Below, one piece after another: positions 1 through 8,866 of a stretch of DNA of 64,000 nt. Within the stretch, counting starts at the first letter, position 1, and every line of letters starts with the position of its first letter. The position numbers and the translations under genes were made by a program. Under the pieces are notes generated by a model. It was not told the DNA's origin, ran no database searches, and saw only the letters and a list, made by a program, of their open reading frames with translations. This DNA is from Nitrincola iocasae (GTDB taxonomy: Bacteria > Pseudomonadota > Gammaproteobacteria > Pseudomonadales > Balneatricaceae): NCBI RefSeq assembly GCF_008727795.1, contig NZ_CP044222.1, forward strand, positions 1,116,001-1,180,000. Direction: 5' to 3'.

Positions 1-157
1 CATGAAGGCTGGTGACGTGATCGGTGAGGATTGTATTCGTAGCGTAAGACCTGGCTATGGATTACCACCAAAAGAATTAATTAAATTAATAGGTAAGAGA
101 GTAAGTAAGGATATACAAAAATTCAGTGCTGTTAAAATAGAATGTATTGCTTTATAA
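1..157 (+). CDS. Nonulosonic acid synthase (NeuB/PseI/LegI type), C-terminal fragment
   Basis: Only the last 51 or so residues lie in the window; the reading frame enters from the left and stops at TAA 155-157. The fragment carries the pattern of a SAF (antifreeze-like) domain: KAGDVIGEDCIRSVRPGYG, then LIGK and a final short strand. In this family the SAF domain follows a TIM barrel that condenses phosphoenolpyruvate with a 6-carbon N-acyl sugar to make sialic, legionaminic or pseudaminic acid. Which of the three acids is made cannot be told from the tail. Its place at the head of a glycan cluster, near an amidotransferase/HisH/HisF set, fits a nonulosonate in the polysaccharide. Confidence 0.8.
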   Translation, partial: MKAGDVIGEDCIRSVRPGYGLPPKELIKLIGKRVSKDIQKFSAVKIECIAL

Positions 158-204
158 GCGATTAAAATTTAATACCAAGCGACTTGGTTACTAAGTAAAA
201 ATAC

Positions 205-1389
205 ATGCATAAATTTTTTAAAAAAAATATAAAATCGCGCATTGAGCAGTTTGGTTTTTCAGCACCATTTATTACATGCCAGCAATCTTTTGTTCTTGAT
301 TTTTTGCGTGTTGTTGCTCTGATGTTAGTTGTTAATGCCCATTTATTACAAATATTTATTTATCCATATTGGAATCCCACTGAGTCACTTGAAGAATGGC
401 AGTTTTTATTGTATATACTTAGGTATAGTGGGCAATTTGGTGTAATGATATTTTTTTCTTTAAGCGGATTTTTAATTTATTATTCCATAATTAACAATAT
501 CAATAAAAATAAAGTTTTTGATTGTAAGGAGTATTTTTTATTAAGGTTTTTTAGAATATACCCACCATTAATTTTTAGTATCTTTATATTAATGGTTATC
601 CATTATTTATTGTATTCTATTGATATTTCGTCTAGTGATGATTTCACGAAAGGAGATGAGATATATGTAGCTCGTGAAAATTTGACGTTAAGCTGGAAAA
701 ACATACTAGGCTCAAGTCTGCTCATTAATGATATGTTTTCTGGATTTTATTCGCCAGTCTTAAATGGACCGTTATGGTCAATTGCTTATGAGTTCTGGTT
801 TTACATGGCTGCCTTAGTTTTTACATGGGTTATTTTTAAAAGTTATTTTTTCGCATATGCTTTTTTAGTAATTATTTTTTATTCTAGTTGGGAATATGTA
901 GAATGGTGGTGTTACGGCTGGAGTGTATGGTTTGTGGCTTTTGCAATGACCCACATTGAAACTAACTATAGCAAGCATGTCTCAACTACAATTGGATTTT
1001 CTGGATCTGTACTGTTTTTATTTATATGGCTTTATTTTTATAATAATCGAGTTGATACTTGGTATGAGTATCGGAGTTATTATCCACTTGGGATTATATT
1101 TTCATTTTTGTTGCCTGTTATGTTGAATCGATGTGGAAAAATCTGTAAATTTTTAAATTTGTATAAAATTGTGAGTAAAATATCTGGTTGTTCATATACT
1201 ATTTATCTTTTACATTTTCCGGTTTTTATGATTTTCTTTGTTTTAACAAATTTAATTGTTGATGATTGGCTTGAAAGGTTATTAGTGATGGTTTTCGCAC
1301 TACTATTCTGTTTTTCAATTTCTTACATAATAGCATGCTATTTAGAAGATAAAAAATTAATAAAGCATCTTGTAAGTAAAGTGCGATAA
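205..1389 (+). CDS. Acyltransferase 3 family membrane protein (sugar O-acyltransferase)
   Basis: A 394-residue polytopic membrane protein. Near the N-terminus it has the family pattern LDFLRVVALMLVVNAHL with the conserved Arg and His, then GVMIFFSLSGFLIYY, and in the middle NGPLWSIAYEFWFY. These match acyltransferase 3 (OafA/YrhL-like) enzymes, which move acetyl or other acyl groups from the cytoplasm to sugars of surface polysaccharides. About ten hydrophobic segments follow. The ATG at 205 has no clear ribosome binding site. The gene is AT-rich, as are the next three, which is typical of variable glycan cassettes. It probably decorates the repeat unit made by this locus; the sugar and acyl group are unknown. 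Confidence 0.82.
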   Translation: MHKFFKKNIKSRIEQFGFSAPFITCQQSFVLDFLRVVALMLVVNAHLLQIFIYPYWNPTESLEEWQFLLYILRYSGQFGVMIFFSLSGFLIYYSIINNINKNKVFDCKEYFLLRFFRIYPPLIFSIFILMVIHYLLYSIDISSSDDFTKGDEIYVARENLTLSWKNILGSSLLINDMFSGFYSPVLNGPLWSIAYEFWFYMAALVFTWVIFKSYFFAYAFLVIIFYSSWEYVEWWCYGWSVWFVAFAMTHIETNYSKHVSTTIGFSGSVLFLFIWLYFYNNRVDTWYEYRSYYPLGIIFSFLLPVMLNRCGKICKFLNLYKIVSKISGCSYTIYLLHFPVFMIFFVLTNLIVDDWLERLLVMVFALLFCFSISYIIACYLEDKKLIKHLVSKVR

Positions 1390-1416
1390 TTGATGTATTT
1401 TAAAAGAGGTTAAGTG

Positions 1417-2757
1417 GTGAAGTTTCTCTGTCATGCAGGTCCATGGAGTGATGCATATTTTTCCTATCTTGTTAAGGAAATGTATCCGAGTGCAAAGTGC
1501 GATATATTGAGTGGGCATAAGAAAGTTGATAAATCTGGTCTTTGTGATATTTATTACGAAGAGGTAGTTAAAAATAAAAACAATACATATGAAATAACAG
1601 AAGAAGATCTAGATATTATAGCTAGATGTCGTCTGCTAAGGGCTTTGAAAATCAATGAAGCATTGCTTCATGTAAACTGTATGAGAAAAGCTATTTGTGA
1701 AACCTTAAGTATTCTCCGCCCCGATATTGTGTTAACAGAAACTATAGATTCATATATTATGGACTTGTTAAATATTGAGTCTAAAAAACGTAATATTCCT
1801 TGTATAGGGCTTGTTACAGCATTTGTAAATGGATGCTATAGAGTTAGTATTCGTGGTGAATATGTTAAATCTAGAAATGTAACTGCTGAAGAAGTAGATG
1901 TTGTACTGAATGATTTATTGAGCAAAGAATACTTGCCTAGCTTTGTAGTTAACTCCAAACAAACTATTCGTTATAATGCAATAAAAAACTGGACAAGAAA
2001 TTTAATAAAAATACCTTACTTTTTTCTTAAAAGAATATTCTCCGAAGAAAAGTATAACTATCATTATTGGCAAGCGCATATAACTTCAGCGCAATTAGCA
2101 TCTTTTATACCAGTGATAGATCCTGGCGAGTATAAGTATCTGGAAAAACTTAAAGGTACACAGTCAACTGTAATATATGTCCCTCTGCAGATGTTTCCAG
2201 AAGCAACAATTGATTACTGGTGTTCGTCGCGTGATATTATTGATTATGAATGTATATTAGTAGATTTTATAAAAAAACATAAAAACATTAACTTCTTAAT
2301 TAAAGAGCATCCTAATGTTGTAGGCTATCGAAGCCGTAGATTTTATAAAAGGTTGAAGTCATGCGAAAATGTTATTTTCTGTCCAACCTATGTGCAATCA
2401 AACTCTCTTTTGAACTATTATGATGCTGTATTGGTATGGACTGGCAGCGTTGGTTTCGAATCAGCAATTAGAGATAAGCCCGTTTTATGTGCTAGTAGGC
2501 CCTATTATTTTCCAAAAAGTTTTAATTGTTTGATATTTTCAATGAGTACCAGTACTGTTGAAATACAAAAATTCATTGAAGACTATTATAATGATCATGC
2601 TTCGATTAACCAAAAAGAACTTGTTCGATATTTGCTTGAAGGCTGTTTGGAAGGCCGAGTTAGATTCGATGGATCTTGGTGTGAAGAAAATGATGAGCAT
2701 GTAGTAGAAGTAAAAAAATTGTCTACATCTCTTAAAGCATATATTGAGAAAATATAA
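1417..2757 (+). CDS. Capsule-biosynthesis-like glycosyltransferase
   Basis: About 446 residues, soluble, with no signal peptide or membrane segment. The second half looks like a GT-B or capsule-synthesis (KpsC/KpsS-like) fold: a strand STVIYVPLQMFPEA, then FLIKEHPNVVG, then WTGSVGFESAIRDKPVLC. The last resembles a donor-binding loop in which a Gly-Ser and a Glu contact the nucleotide sugar. Two GTG codons are possible starts, 1414 and 1417; AGAGGT at 1405-1410 is better spaced for 1417. The stop is directly adjacent to the next ATG, so it is cotranscribed with wzx. The fold assignment is an inference from motif layout, and the sugar transferred is unknown. Confidence 0.5.
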   Translation: MKFLCHAGPWSDAYFSYLVKEMYPSAKCDILSGHKKVDKSGLCDIYYEEVVKNKNNTYEITEEDLDIIARCRLLRALKINEALLHVNCMRKAICETLSILRPDIVLTETIDSYIMDLLNIESKKRNIPCIGLVTAFVNGCYRVSIRGEYVKSRNVTAEEVDVVLNDLLSKEYLPSFVVNSKQTIRYNAIKNWTRNLIKIPYFFLKRIFSEEKYNYHYWQAHITSAQLASFIPVIDPGEYKYLEKLKGTQSTVIYVPLQMFPEATIDYWCSSRDIIDYECILVDFIKKHKNINFLIKEHPNVVGYRSRRFYKRLKSCENVIFCPTYVQSNSLLNYYDAVLVWTGSVGFESAIRDKPVLCASRPYYFPKSFNCLIFSMSTSTVEIQKFIEDYYNDHASINQKELVRYLLEGCLEGRVRFDGSWCEENDEHVVEVKKLSTSLKAYIEKI

Positions 2758-4008
2758 ATGAGTTCGATAATGCATAAGTTAGCATATCTTTCTTTTTTTA
2801 TTTGTGGGGCTGCTTTATCATTTTATAAGTTTTTCCTATTGGCAGCGATAATTGATAAAAGTGAGTTTGGATTATATGTTTTAACTATGTCAATATATGT
2901 ATATTTTATATATGTATTCTCTTTTGGTGCTAATGAATATGTTTTGAAAATAGGAAGTTTAGTAAAAAATAGCTATGCAAGACAGGTGATAAGAAATGAA
3001 GCCCTTTTAAATGGTTTGCTTGGTGTGTCTTTGGGGGTGGCTTTGTTATTTCCTATTTCATTAGCTTTGAGTTTAGAGTATAGGCTTGTGTTTAACTCCG
3101 CTGCCTTGCTAGCTCTAGTTACATTGCCTTTTAGTATTTTTGAAACATATTTCAGAACTGAATCTGCTTTATTGAAATTTTCTGGAATGATGGCCGCTAA
3201 AGCAGCTATTGTTGTAGCTATTATAAGTTTTAGTAGTTCGTTGTCTAGTTTTCAGCAAGCTGTAAATGCTGAGTTGATAGGGTCTTTAGCAATATTCTTT
3301 ATAGTTTTCGTATGTTTTATATTTAGTGGGCAGTCGATGAAAGGAATAATATCTATTGAAAAAATTAAAACCATAGTTTTTCAAGGATATTCATTCTGTA
3401 TTTCTACTATGCTAAGAAATGGGGCTGTTGTTTTAGATAAAATATTCATATCTTTATATTTGGGAAGTTTGCATTTGGGTTTTTATGGGTTTGTGTTTAT
3501 TATCTATCAGGCATCTTTGTTGTCTAGTAGTGTTATTATGTCAGTTGTTGGCCCGAATATTTTAAGATTTGCCAGTGAGGACGAAAAGAAATCAAAATTA
3601 AAAAGAAACTTAACTATTGCTGTTATTTGTTTGTTTATTGTTTTGTTCTTCAGTTATCCTGTGATTTATGATATTTATCATTGGTTGGTTGGTGTGTATT
3701 TCGAACAGTATAATGATCCGGTAACATTCATGATATTCCCATTAATTTATTTTGCAGCAGTTTTTTCTTTTGCTAGTTCTCTTTTGGACTGGTTTTTTAT
3801 TTCTATATCTAAAGAAAGAATGTTGGCATTATACTCATTGCTGTCTTTAGTGTTTCTGATAGTTGGTTTTTTGTTAATTGGAAATATTGGTTTGGGAGTG
3901 GCTTGGTTTGCATTTGTTTTTTTTGCTGGAAAGTTTATTGTTTTTATGTTTCAGATGATATATATGTTGAAGTTTAATGACAGTAAGTGTGATGTATGTT
4001 GTACATAA
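2758..4008 (+). CDS. wzx: Wzx-type polysaccharide flippase
   Basis: A 416-residue protein made almost wholly of membrane helices (about 12), with the layout of the MATE/MOP superfamily used by O-antigen flippases: an N-terminal helix pair, LGSLHLGFYGFVFIIYQ in the middle, and helices to the end. It would turn undecaprenyl-diphosphate-linked repeat units across the inner membrane. The ATG directly follows the previous stop, and the last 13 bases overlap the next gene, so translation is probably coupled. It is very AT-rich. Family membership rests on topology and context, as Wzx sequences diverge strongly. Confidence 0.75.
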   Translation: MSSIMHKLAYLSFFICGAALSFYKFFLLAAIIDKSEFGLYVLTMSIYVYFIYVFSFGANEYVLKIGSLVKNSYARQVIRNEALLNGLLGVSLGVALLFPISLALSLEYRLVFNSAALLALVTLPFSIFETYFRTESALLKFSGMMAAKAAIVVAIISFSSSLSSFQQAVNAELIGSLAIFFIVFVCFIFSGQSMKGIISIEKIKTIVFQGYSFCISTMLRNGAVVLDKIFISLYLGSLHLGFYGFVFIIYQASLLSSSVIMSVVGPNILRFASEDEKKSKLKRNLTIAVICLFIVLFFSYPVIYDIYHWLVGVYFEQYNDPVTFMIFPLIYFAAVFSFASSLLDWFFISISKERMLALYSLLSLVFLIVGFLLIGNIGLGVAWFAFVFFAGKFIVFMFQMIYMLKFNDSKCDVCCT

Positions 4009-5285
4009 AGCTAAGATATTATTTATTTTTGTCTATTTTATTATTTCCATGGATTTTTGTATTTTTTTTAAGATCATTCGGGCCATTAAGTTTCGAATCG
4101 TTAACCATGGACACCAAACTTTTTATTTTTATTTTCTTGTTTGTTTTGGTGCTAAGTTATTCCTTCTCATACTTTATAGGGGGGCATTATTTCCGAAGTT
4201 TTCATTTTCAAACACAATTAAAAAATAATGTTGCGTATGTAAGTGAGGTTTTCATTCTGATAAGAAAAGTTTTATTTTTTTCTGCTGTAATGTATGTGAT
4301 ATTTAGCTTTTATGATTATTTTCTAATAAAAGGTGCTGCAATTTCTGAAATTGTTATGCAAAGAGAAAAAGAGCATTTAACCGGACCGCGTAACTCATTG
4401 ATTGGTGCCTTGGTATCTCTTTTGTCTGCAAGTACGCCTATTGCTCTAGTTTTGTTCATTCTTAATCCTTTTAAGAAGTTTGTTCTAAATGCATTTTTCT
4501 GGCTTTTTGTTATCTTAGGTTTTTTTAGTATGTTTTTATCTGGAGGCAGAAATGCGTTTTTTATAAGTGTTGCCTTTGTTTTAGTTTTTTCTGCTTTATA
4601 TTTTGATAAAAAAATAATTTTTAGATCTGTATCACCTAGGCTGATTTTTTTAATATTGTTAATGTTATTGATTGGTTTTTTTTATTCTTTGAAAATGTTT
4701 GTGGATCGATTTCTTGCTCAAGGTATGCCTCTTGATTATATGATTCTTCATTTGGTAAATGACTATAATGTTGATATTGCAATTCCTGATTATGACGGTT
4801 TTCCTCTAGTTGTATACTCTGTTTGGTCATACCTTGTTTTTTATATTACTCACGCTTTGAATTACTTAGATCAATATTTCTATATTGATTATTCTCCATT
4901 TCTAAAGGGTGTTTATAATTTTCCTTTGATTGCTAGATTGTTTGATTTCTTGTTCAGTTCAAATATATTTGAATCGAGTTTTGATGATCTTCTACTTAGA
5001 GGCGTTTATTTGTCTCTACCTGGGTCAATCTATGTGGATTTTGGTGTTATTGGGTCGGTTTTTGTTGCCGCTTTTCTAGGTTTTGTCTTTGGTTCTTTGG
5101 TATGTAATTATAAACATTTAATTTTGTTTAATAAGTTTTTATTGACTTATTTGTGCGTAACTTTTCTTTTTGCACCATTTTTTAATATTGCAAATGTTGC
5201 TAATGGATTTTCATTTTTATTCTTTTTAATTATTATTTTTCTATGCTCGCTAAAACTAAAACGGGATTTTGAAAGTGCACCATAA
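3996..5285 (+). CDS. wzy: Wzy-type O-antigen/polysaccharide polymerase
   Basis: A 429-residue protein with about 10-11 membrane helices and one larger loop around residues 230-310 (LVNDYNVDIAIPDYDGFPLV and LRGVYLSLPGSIYVDFG), as in Wzy polymerases with a big periplasmic loop. FLSGGRNAFFISVAF around residue 180 resembles the conserved Arg-containing segment of O-antigen polymerases. It would join repeat units in the periplasm, with Wzz (21735-23141) setting chain length. It overlaps wzx by 13 bases and the next gene by 17 bases. The ATG at 3996 was chosen; a second plus-strand frame of 83 codons over the same start is a shadow. Confidence 0.7.
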   Translation: MLYIKLRYYLFLSILLFPWIFVFFLRSFGPLSFESLTMDTKLFIFIFLFVLVLSYSFSYFIGGHYFRSFHFQTQLKNNVAYVSEVFILIRKVLFFSAVMYVIFSFYDYFLIKGAAISEIVMQREKEHLTGPRNSLIGALVSLLSASTPIALVLFILNPFKKFVLNAFFWLFVILGFFSMFLSGGRNAFFISVAFVLVFSALYFDKKIIFRSVSPRLIFLILLMLLIGFFYSLKMFVDRFLAQGMPLDYMILHLVNDYNVDIAIPDYDGFPLVVYSVWSYLVFYITHALNYLDQYFYIDYSPFLKGVYNFPLIARLFDFLFSSNIFESSFDDLLLRGVYLSLPGSIYVDFGVIGSVFVAAFLGFVFGSLVCNYKHLILFNKFLLTYLCVTFLFAPFFNIANVANGFSFLFFLIIIFLCSLKLKRDFESAP

Positions 5286-6408
5286 TATTTGCTCTAAATG
5301 TATAATGGATTCCACTGATCCAAATATTGTTTTTGATGTCCAAGGTGTTTGTAATTATTGCAATAATTATGAATTAAATATTAAACCATCTTGGGATACA
5401 GCAGCAAAAGGAACTGCAGAGCTTCAGTTGTTAGCTGAACGCATTCAGAGTAGTAGCAAGGGTCATGATTTTGACTGCATTATTGGTTTGTCGGGCGGTT
5501 TAGACAGCTCATACGCCGCTTATATTGCTAAAGAGAAGATGGGATTACGTCCCCTTTTATTTCATGTTGATGCGGGGTGGAACACTGACCAAGCGGTTGG
5601 CAATATTGAAAAACTGGTTGATGGTCTAGGCTTGGATTTGTACACAGAAGTTATTAACTGGGATGAAATGAAGAGGTTACAGGTTGCTTTCCTGCGATCT
5701 GGTATCCCTGACCAGGACCTCGTACAGGATGCTGCCTTTTTCTCAGGTCTGTATAAATTTGCGCGTAAACATAGGATCAAACACATCATTACTGGTTCAA
5801 ATTTTTCAACAGAGTGCTGCCGAGAGCCTGAGGAATGGGGAGGGTATCTGGGTATTGATAAAACCCTGTTCGGTGATATCTGGCATCAGTTTGGTGATGG
5901 TGAGCTTAAATCCTTTCCCTTAACCGACATTCTTGTATACAAGCTTTGGTATCAGAAAATACTGGGTATGAAGGTCCATCATCCACTTAACTTGGTACCT
6001 TATGTTAAACAAGATGCAGAGGAGGAGCTTGGGCACCTTTTTGGTTGGCAGCGCTTCAAACACAAGCACCATGAATCACGCTTTACCCGCTTTTATGAAG
6101 ACTATTGGTTACCGCGTCGATTTGGCTTTGAAAAACGTCGTGCTCATTTCTCCAGTTTAATTATGACAGGTCAGATGACCCGTGAAGATGCGCTTGACAG
6201 AATTTCTCGCCCTGAAATGGATGAACATTTTCTTGAGCAGGAGTTTGAGTATGTTGCTCATAAGCTGGATCTAACGGTTTCTGAGTTGCAGGAATTGTTC
6301 GATATGCCAAAAAAAAGCTATCGTGATTATAAAAATAAACGCATGCTAATTGGCTTAGGTGCTAATGTCTTACGTTGGGTCGGTTTGGAGAAGAGGTATT
6401 TCCGTTGA
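5269..6408 (+). CDS. N-acetyl sugar amidotransferase (WbpG/PseA-like)
   Basis: 379 residues of the N-acetyl sugar amidotransferase family. An N-terminal zinc-ribbon-like pair of Cys motifs (CSKCIMD and CNYC) is followed by a PP-loop ATP-binding motif, SGGLDSSYAAY, near residue 75. The enzyme uses ammonia from a HisH-like glutaminase to turn an acetamido group into an acetamidino group on a sugar. Known members act on UDP-ManNAc3NAcA in Pseudomonas or on legionaminic or pseudaminic precursors. The start appears to be TTG 5269, overlapping wzy; GTG 5275 is an alternative. It is directly followed by hisH- and hisF-like genes, the usual trio. Base composition rises toward the genomic average within this gene. 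Confidence 0.87.
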   Translation: MKVHHNICSKCIMDSTDPNIVFDVQGVCNYCNNYELNIKPSWDTAAKGTAELQLLAERIQSSSKGHDFDCIIGLSGGLDSSYAAYIAKEKMGLRPLLFHVDAGWNTDQAVGNIEKLVDGLGLDLYTEVINWDEMKRLQVAFLRSGIPDQDLVQDAAFFSGLYKFARKHRIKHIITGSNFSTECCREPEEWGGYLGIDKTLFGDIWHQFGDGELKSFPLTDILVYKLWYQKILGMKVHHPLNLVPYVKQDAEEELGHLFGWQRFKHKHHESRFTRFYEDYWLPRRFGFEKRRAHFSSLIMTGQMTREDALDRISRPEMDEHFLEQEFEYVAHKLDLTVSELQELFDMPKKSYRDYKNKRMLIGLGANVLRWVGLEKRYFR

Positions 6409-7025
6409 TTCGAATTGTAGATTATGGGGTTGGCAATATTCAGGCATTTATGACTTTGTTCAAACGGCTTGGCATTAAGGCTGAACGTGCAACGACACAG
6501 GAGCAGCTTCATGATGCTACACGTTTGGTGTTGCCCGGTGTTGGGCACTTTGATCATGCTATGCAAAGACTCAATGATTCTGGGATGCGTTCAGCTTTAG
6601 ATCGTATGGTCCTTGAACAGAACGTGCCCGTTGTCGGTGTATGTGTCGGTATGCAAATGCTGGCTGAAGGTTCTGATGAGGGCTCCTTATCAGGGTTGGG
6701 ATGGATTCCTGGGCGAGTAAAAGCATTTTCTGATAATCCATTAATGAGCAGTCTTCCTATGCCTCATATGGGCTGGAACGAGCTAAATCCTAGGCCAGGC
6801 TCAAAGCTATTTTTACAGGGTTTTGATTCGGCACCTCAGTTTTACTTTTTGCACTCTTTCTACTTTGATGCAAGAGATAAAGATGATGTCGCTGCTACAG
6901 CCCATTATGGAATGGACTTTGATGCTGTAGTTTCACGAGGCCATATTCACGGTGTGCAATGCCATCCTGAAAAAAGCCACCACTGGGGTGCCCAATTATT
7001 GAAAAATTTTGCGGAGCTAGATTGA
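6405..7025 (+). CDS. hisH: HisH-like glutamine amidotransferase subunit for sugar amidination
   Basis: 206 residues, class I glutamine amidotransferase. The catalytic Cys lies in GVCVGMQML, and His-Glu in GVQCHPEKSH near the C-terminus complete the triad. It opens with IRIVDYGVGNI, typical of HisH. A longer frame begins at 6375, but TTG 6405, which overlaps the upstream TGA, gives the canonical N-terminus and has AAGAGG eight bases before it. Here it is a paralog of the histidine enzyme: no other his gene is nearby, and it lies between the sugar amidotransferase and a HisF paralog. It probably feeds ammonia to 5269-6408. Confidence 0.87.
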   Translation: MIRIVDYGVGNIQAFMTLFKRLGIKAERATTQEQLHDATRLVLPGVGHFDHAMQRLNDSGMRSALDRMVLEQNVPVVGVCVGMQMLAEGSDEGSLSGLGWIPGRVKAFSDNPLMSSLPMPHMGWNELNPRPGSKLFLQGFDSAPQFYFLHSFYFDARDKDDVAATAHYGMDFDAVVSRGHIHGVQCHPEKSHHWGAQLLKNFAELD

Positions 7026-7811
7026 ATGCTGAGGCCTAGAATCATTCCTTGCTTGCTTGTTCATCAGGGTGGCTTGGTCAAAACCCAGAGCTTCAAAAAC
7101 CCTAAATACGTTGGCGATCCTATTAATGCCGTTAAGATTTTTAATGAAAAAGAAGCTGACGAATTGATGGTGCTTGATATTGATGCCTCCATTAAGGGTG
7201 TGGCCCCTGATTTTGGACTGATTGCAAAGTTGGCAGCAGAGTGTCGTATGCCGCTGTGTTACGGTGGTGGAGTTACTACTGCAGACCAGGCATCGCGTAT
7301 TGTGGATATGGGTGTTGAGAAGGTTGCGGTGAGTTCTGCTGCTATAAAGACTCCATATCTGTTGACTGAAATGTCCGCTGCAGTAGGTCGCCAATCTGTA
7401 GTAGCTGTGCTTGATGTACGTAAGAAAAAGGGTCTGTTTTCCAAAGGGTATGAGATATGTACACATAATGCGACTCAAGTGATTAAGCAAGACCCACTGG
7501 CTATGGTAAAGAACTTACAGGATGCAGGAGCTGGTGAAGTTGTGATCAATTTTGTTGACCAGGATGGTCAGATGCAAGGTTACGATATTGAGTATGCCTC
7601 TCAGATAAAGAACGCTCTAAATGTTCCAGTCACATTTCTTGGTGGTGCAGGCTCTCTTGATCATATTAGTCAATTAATCACTAGTATTGGCGTGGTAGGT
7701 GCTGCTGCGGGTAGCTTGTTTGTATTCAAGGGTAAATATCGGGCTGTGCTCATTAACTACCCAACACCCGAGCAGAAAATAAAGCTGTGCCATGATGCAT
7801 TAAAAGCTTAA
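7026..7811 (+). CDS. hisF: HisF-like cyclase subunit paralog for sugar amidination
   Basis: 261 residues with HisF TIM-barrel landmarks: RIIPCLLVHQGGLVKT at the N-terminus (true HisF has an Asp where this has His), LDIDAS, CYGGGV and a phosphate-binding FLGGAGSLDH. The ATG directly follows the hisH stop. In Pseudomonas O-antigen loci such a HisF paralog forms an ammonia channel with HisH and supplies the amidotransferase. The altered active-site residue and the lack of other his genes argue for this role rather than histidine synthesis. Confidence 0.86.
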   Translation: MLRPRIIPCLLVHQGGLVKTQSFKNPKYVGDPINAVKIFNEKEADELMVLDIDASIKGVAPDFGLIAKLAAECRMPLCYGGGVTTADQASRIVDMGVEKVAVSSAAIKTPYLLTEMSAAVGRQSVVAVLDVRKKKGLFSKGYEICTHNATQVIKQDPLAMVKNLQDAGAGEVVINFVDQDGQMQGYDIEYASQIKNALNVPVTFLGGAGSLDHISQLITSIGVVGAAAGSLFVFKGKYRAVLINYPTPEQKIKLCHDALKA

Positions 7812-7828
7812 TTAATGAGGGATATGTT

Positions 7829-8863
7829 TTGTTTACCAATAAAATTTTATTGATTACTGGTGGTACTGGTTCTTTTGGAAATGCAGTACTAAAAGGGTTT
7901 TTAGATACTGATATTGCAGAAATACGTATATTCAGCCGTGATGAAAAGAAACAGGATGATATGCGCAAGCGTTATGCACATCCTAAGCTGAAGTTCTATA
8001 TTGGAGACGTCAGGGATTATCAGAGTGTGTTGAATGCAACTCGTGGTGTGGACTATATTTTCCATGCTGCAGCACTAAAGCAAGTGCCTTCTTGCGAGTT
8101 TCATCCCATGGAGGCAGTAAAAACCAATGTGTTGGGTACTGAAAATGTTCTGGAAGCGGCCATTCAAAATGAAGTCAAACGTGTGGTATGCCTAAGTACA
8201 GATAAGGCAGTCTATCCCATTAATGCTATGGGCATTTCCAAGGCAATGATGGAAAAAGTGATGGTTGCTAAGTCTCGCAACGTTGATCCAGATAAAACGG
8301 TTATCTGTGGTACGCGCTATGGCAATGTCATGGCCTCTCGTGGCTCAGTGATTCCTTTGTTTGCAGATCAGATACGTTCTGGTAAGCCATTAACTATTAC
8401 TGATCCGAACATGACCCGCTTTATGATGACATTAGCTGATGCTGTTGATCTAGTATTGTATGCTTTTGAGCACGGCGATAATGGCGATATGTTCGTTCAA
8501 AAGGCTCCGGCTGCAACAGTTAAAGTTTTAGCGCAGGCTCTGTCCGAACTTTTGGGTAAGCAGGGTTACCCAATCAATGTTATTGGTACCCGTCATGGCG
8601 AAAAATTGTATGAAGCATTGTTAAGCCGTGAAGAAATGGTGTGTGCTGAAGACCTGGGAGGTTATTACCGTGTTCCACCAGATTTACGTGATCTGAATTA
8701 CGGTAAGTTTGTTGAACAGGGTGAAGAACAAATTTCAAATGCTGAAGACTACAACTCACACAACACCCAACGTTTGGATGTTGTCGCAATGCAGCAACTG
8801 TTGCTGAAATTGGAGTTTATCCGTGGACTTCGCGAAGGCCGTTACGTTACCCCAGAGGAATAA
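7829..8863 (+). CDS. fnlA: UDP-GlcNAc 4,6-dehydratase/5-epimerase (FnlA/WbjB/CapE)
   Basis: 344 residues, extended SDR fold. It has the Rossmann motif GGTGSFGNA, the mid-protein AAALKQVPSCEFHP, STDKAVYPINAMG with the Met-Lys form of the active site, and RYGNVMASRGSVIPLF. This matches FnlA/WbjB/CapE, which removes water from UDP-GlcNAc and epimerizes it to start UDP-L-FucNAc synthesis. The start is TTG 7829, six bases after GAGGGA; the nearby ATG at 7824 is out of frame. fnlB and fnlC follow immediately, so the full three-step pathway is present. Confidence 0.92.
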   Translation: MFTNKILLITGGTGSFGNAVLKGFLDTDIAEIRIFSRDEKKQDDMRKRYAHPKLKFYIGDVRDYQSVLNATRGVDYIFHAAALKQVPSCEFHPMEAVKTNVLGTENVLEAAIQNEVKRVVCLSTDKAVYPINAMGISKAMMEKVMVAKSRNVDPDKTVICGTRYGNVMASRGSVIPLFADQIRSGKPLTITDPNMTRFMMTLADAVDLVLYAFEHGDNGDMFVQKAPAATVKVLAQALSELLGKQGYPINVIGTRHGEKLYEALLSREEMVCAEDLGGYYRVPPDLRDLNYGKFVEQGEEQISNAEDYNSHNTQRLDVVAMQQLLLKLEFIRGLREGRYVTPEE

Positions 8864-8866
8864 CTT

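Noticed and set aside
6375..6404. Ten extra N-terminal residues on the HisH-like protein
   Set aside because: They overlap the upstream gene and do not match the family start; TTG 6405 is placed after AAGAGG.
7026..7811. HisH and HisF as part of a histidine operon
   Set aside because: No other his gene is near, the key Asp of HisF is replaced, and the genes lie beside a sugar amidotransferase.
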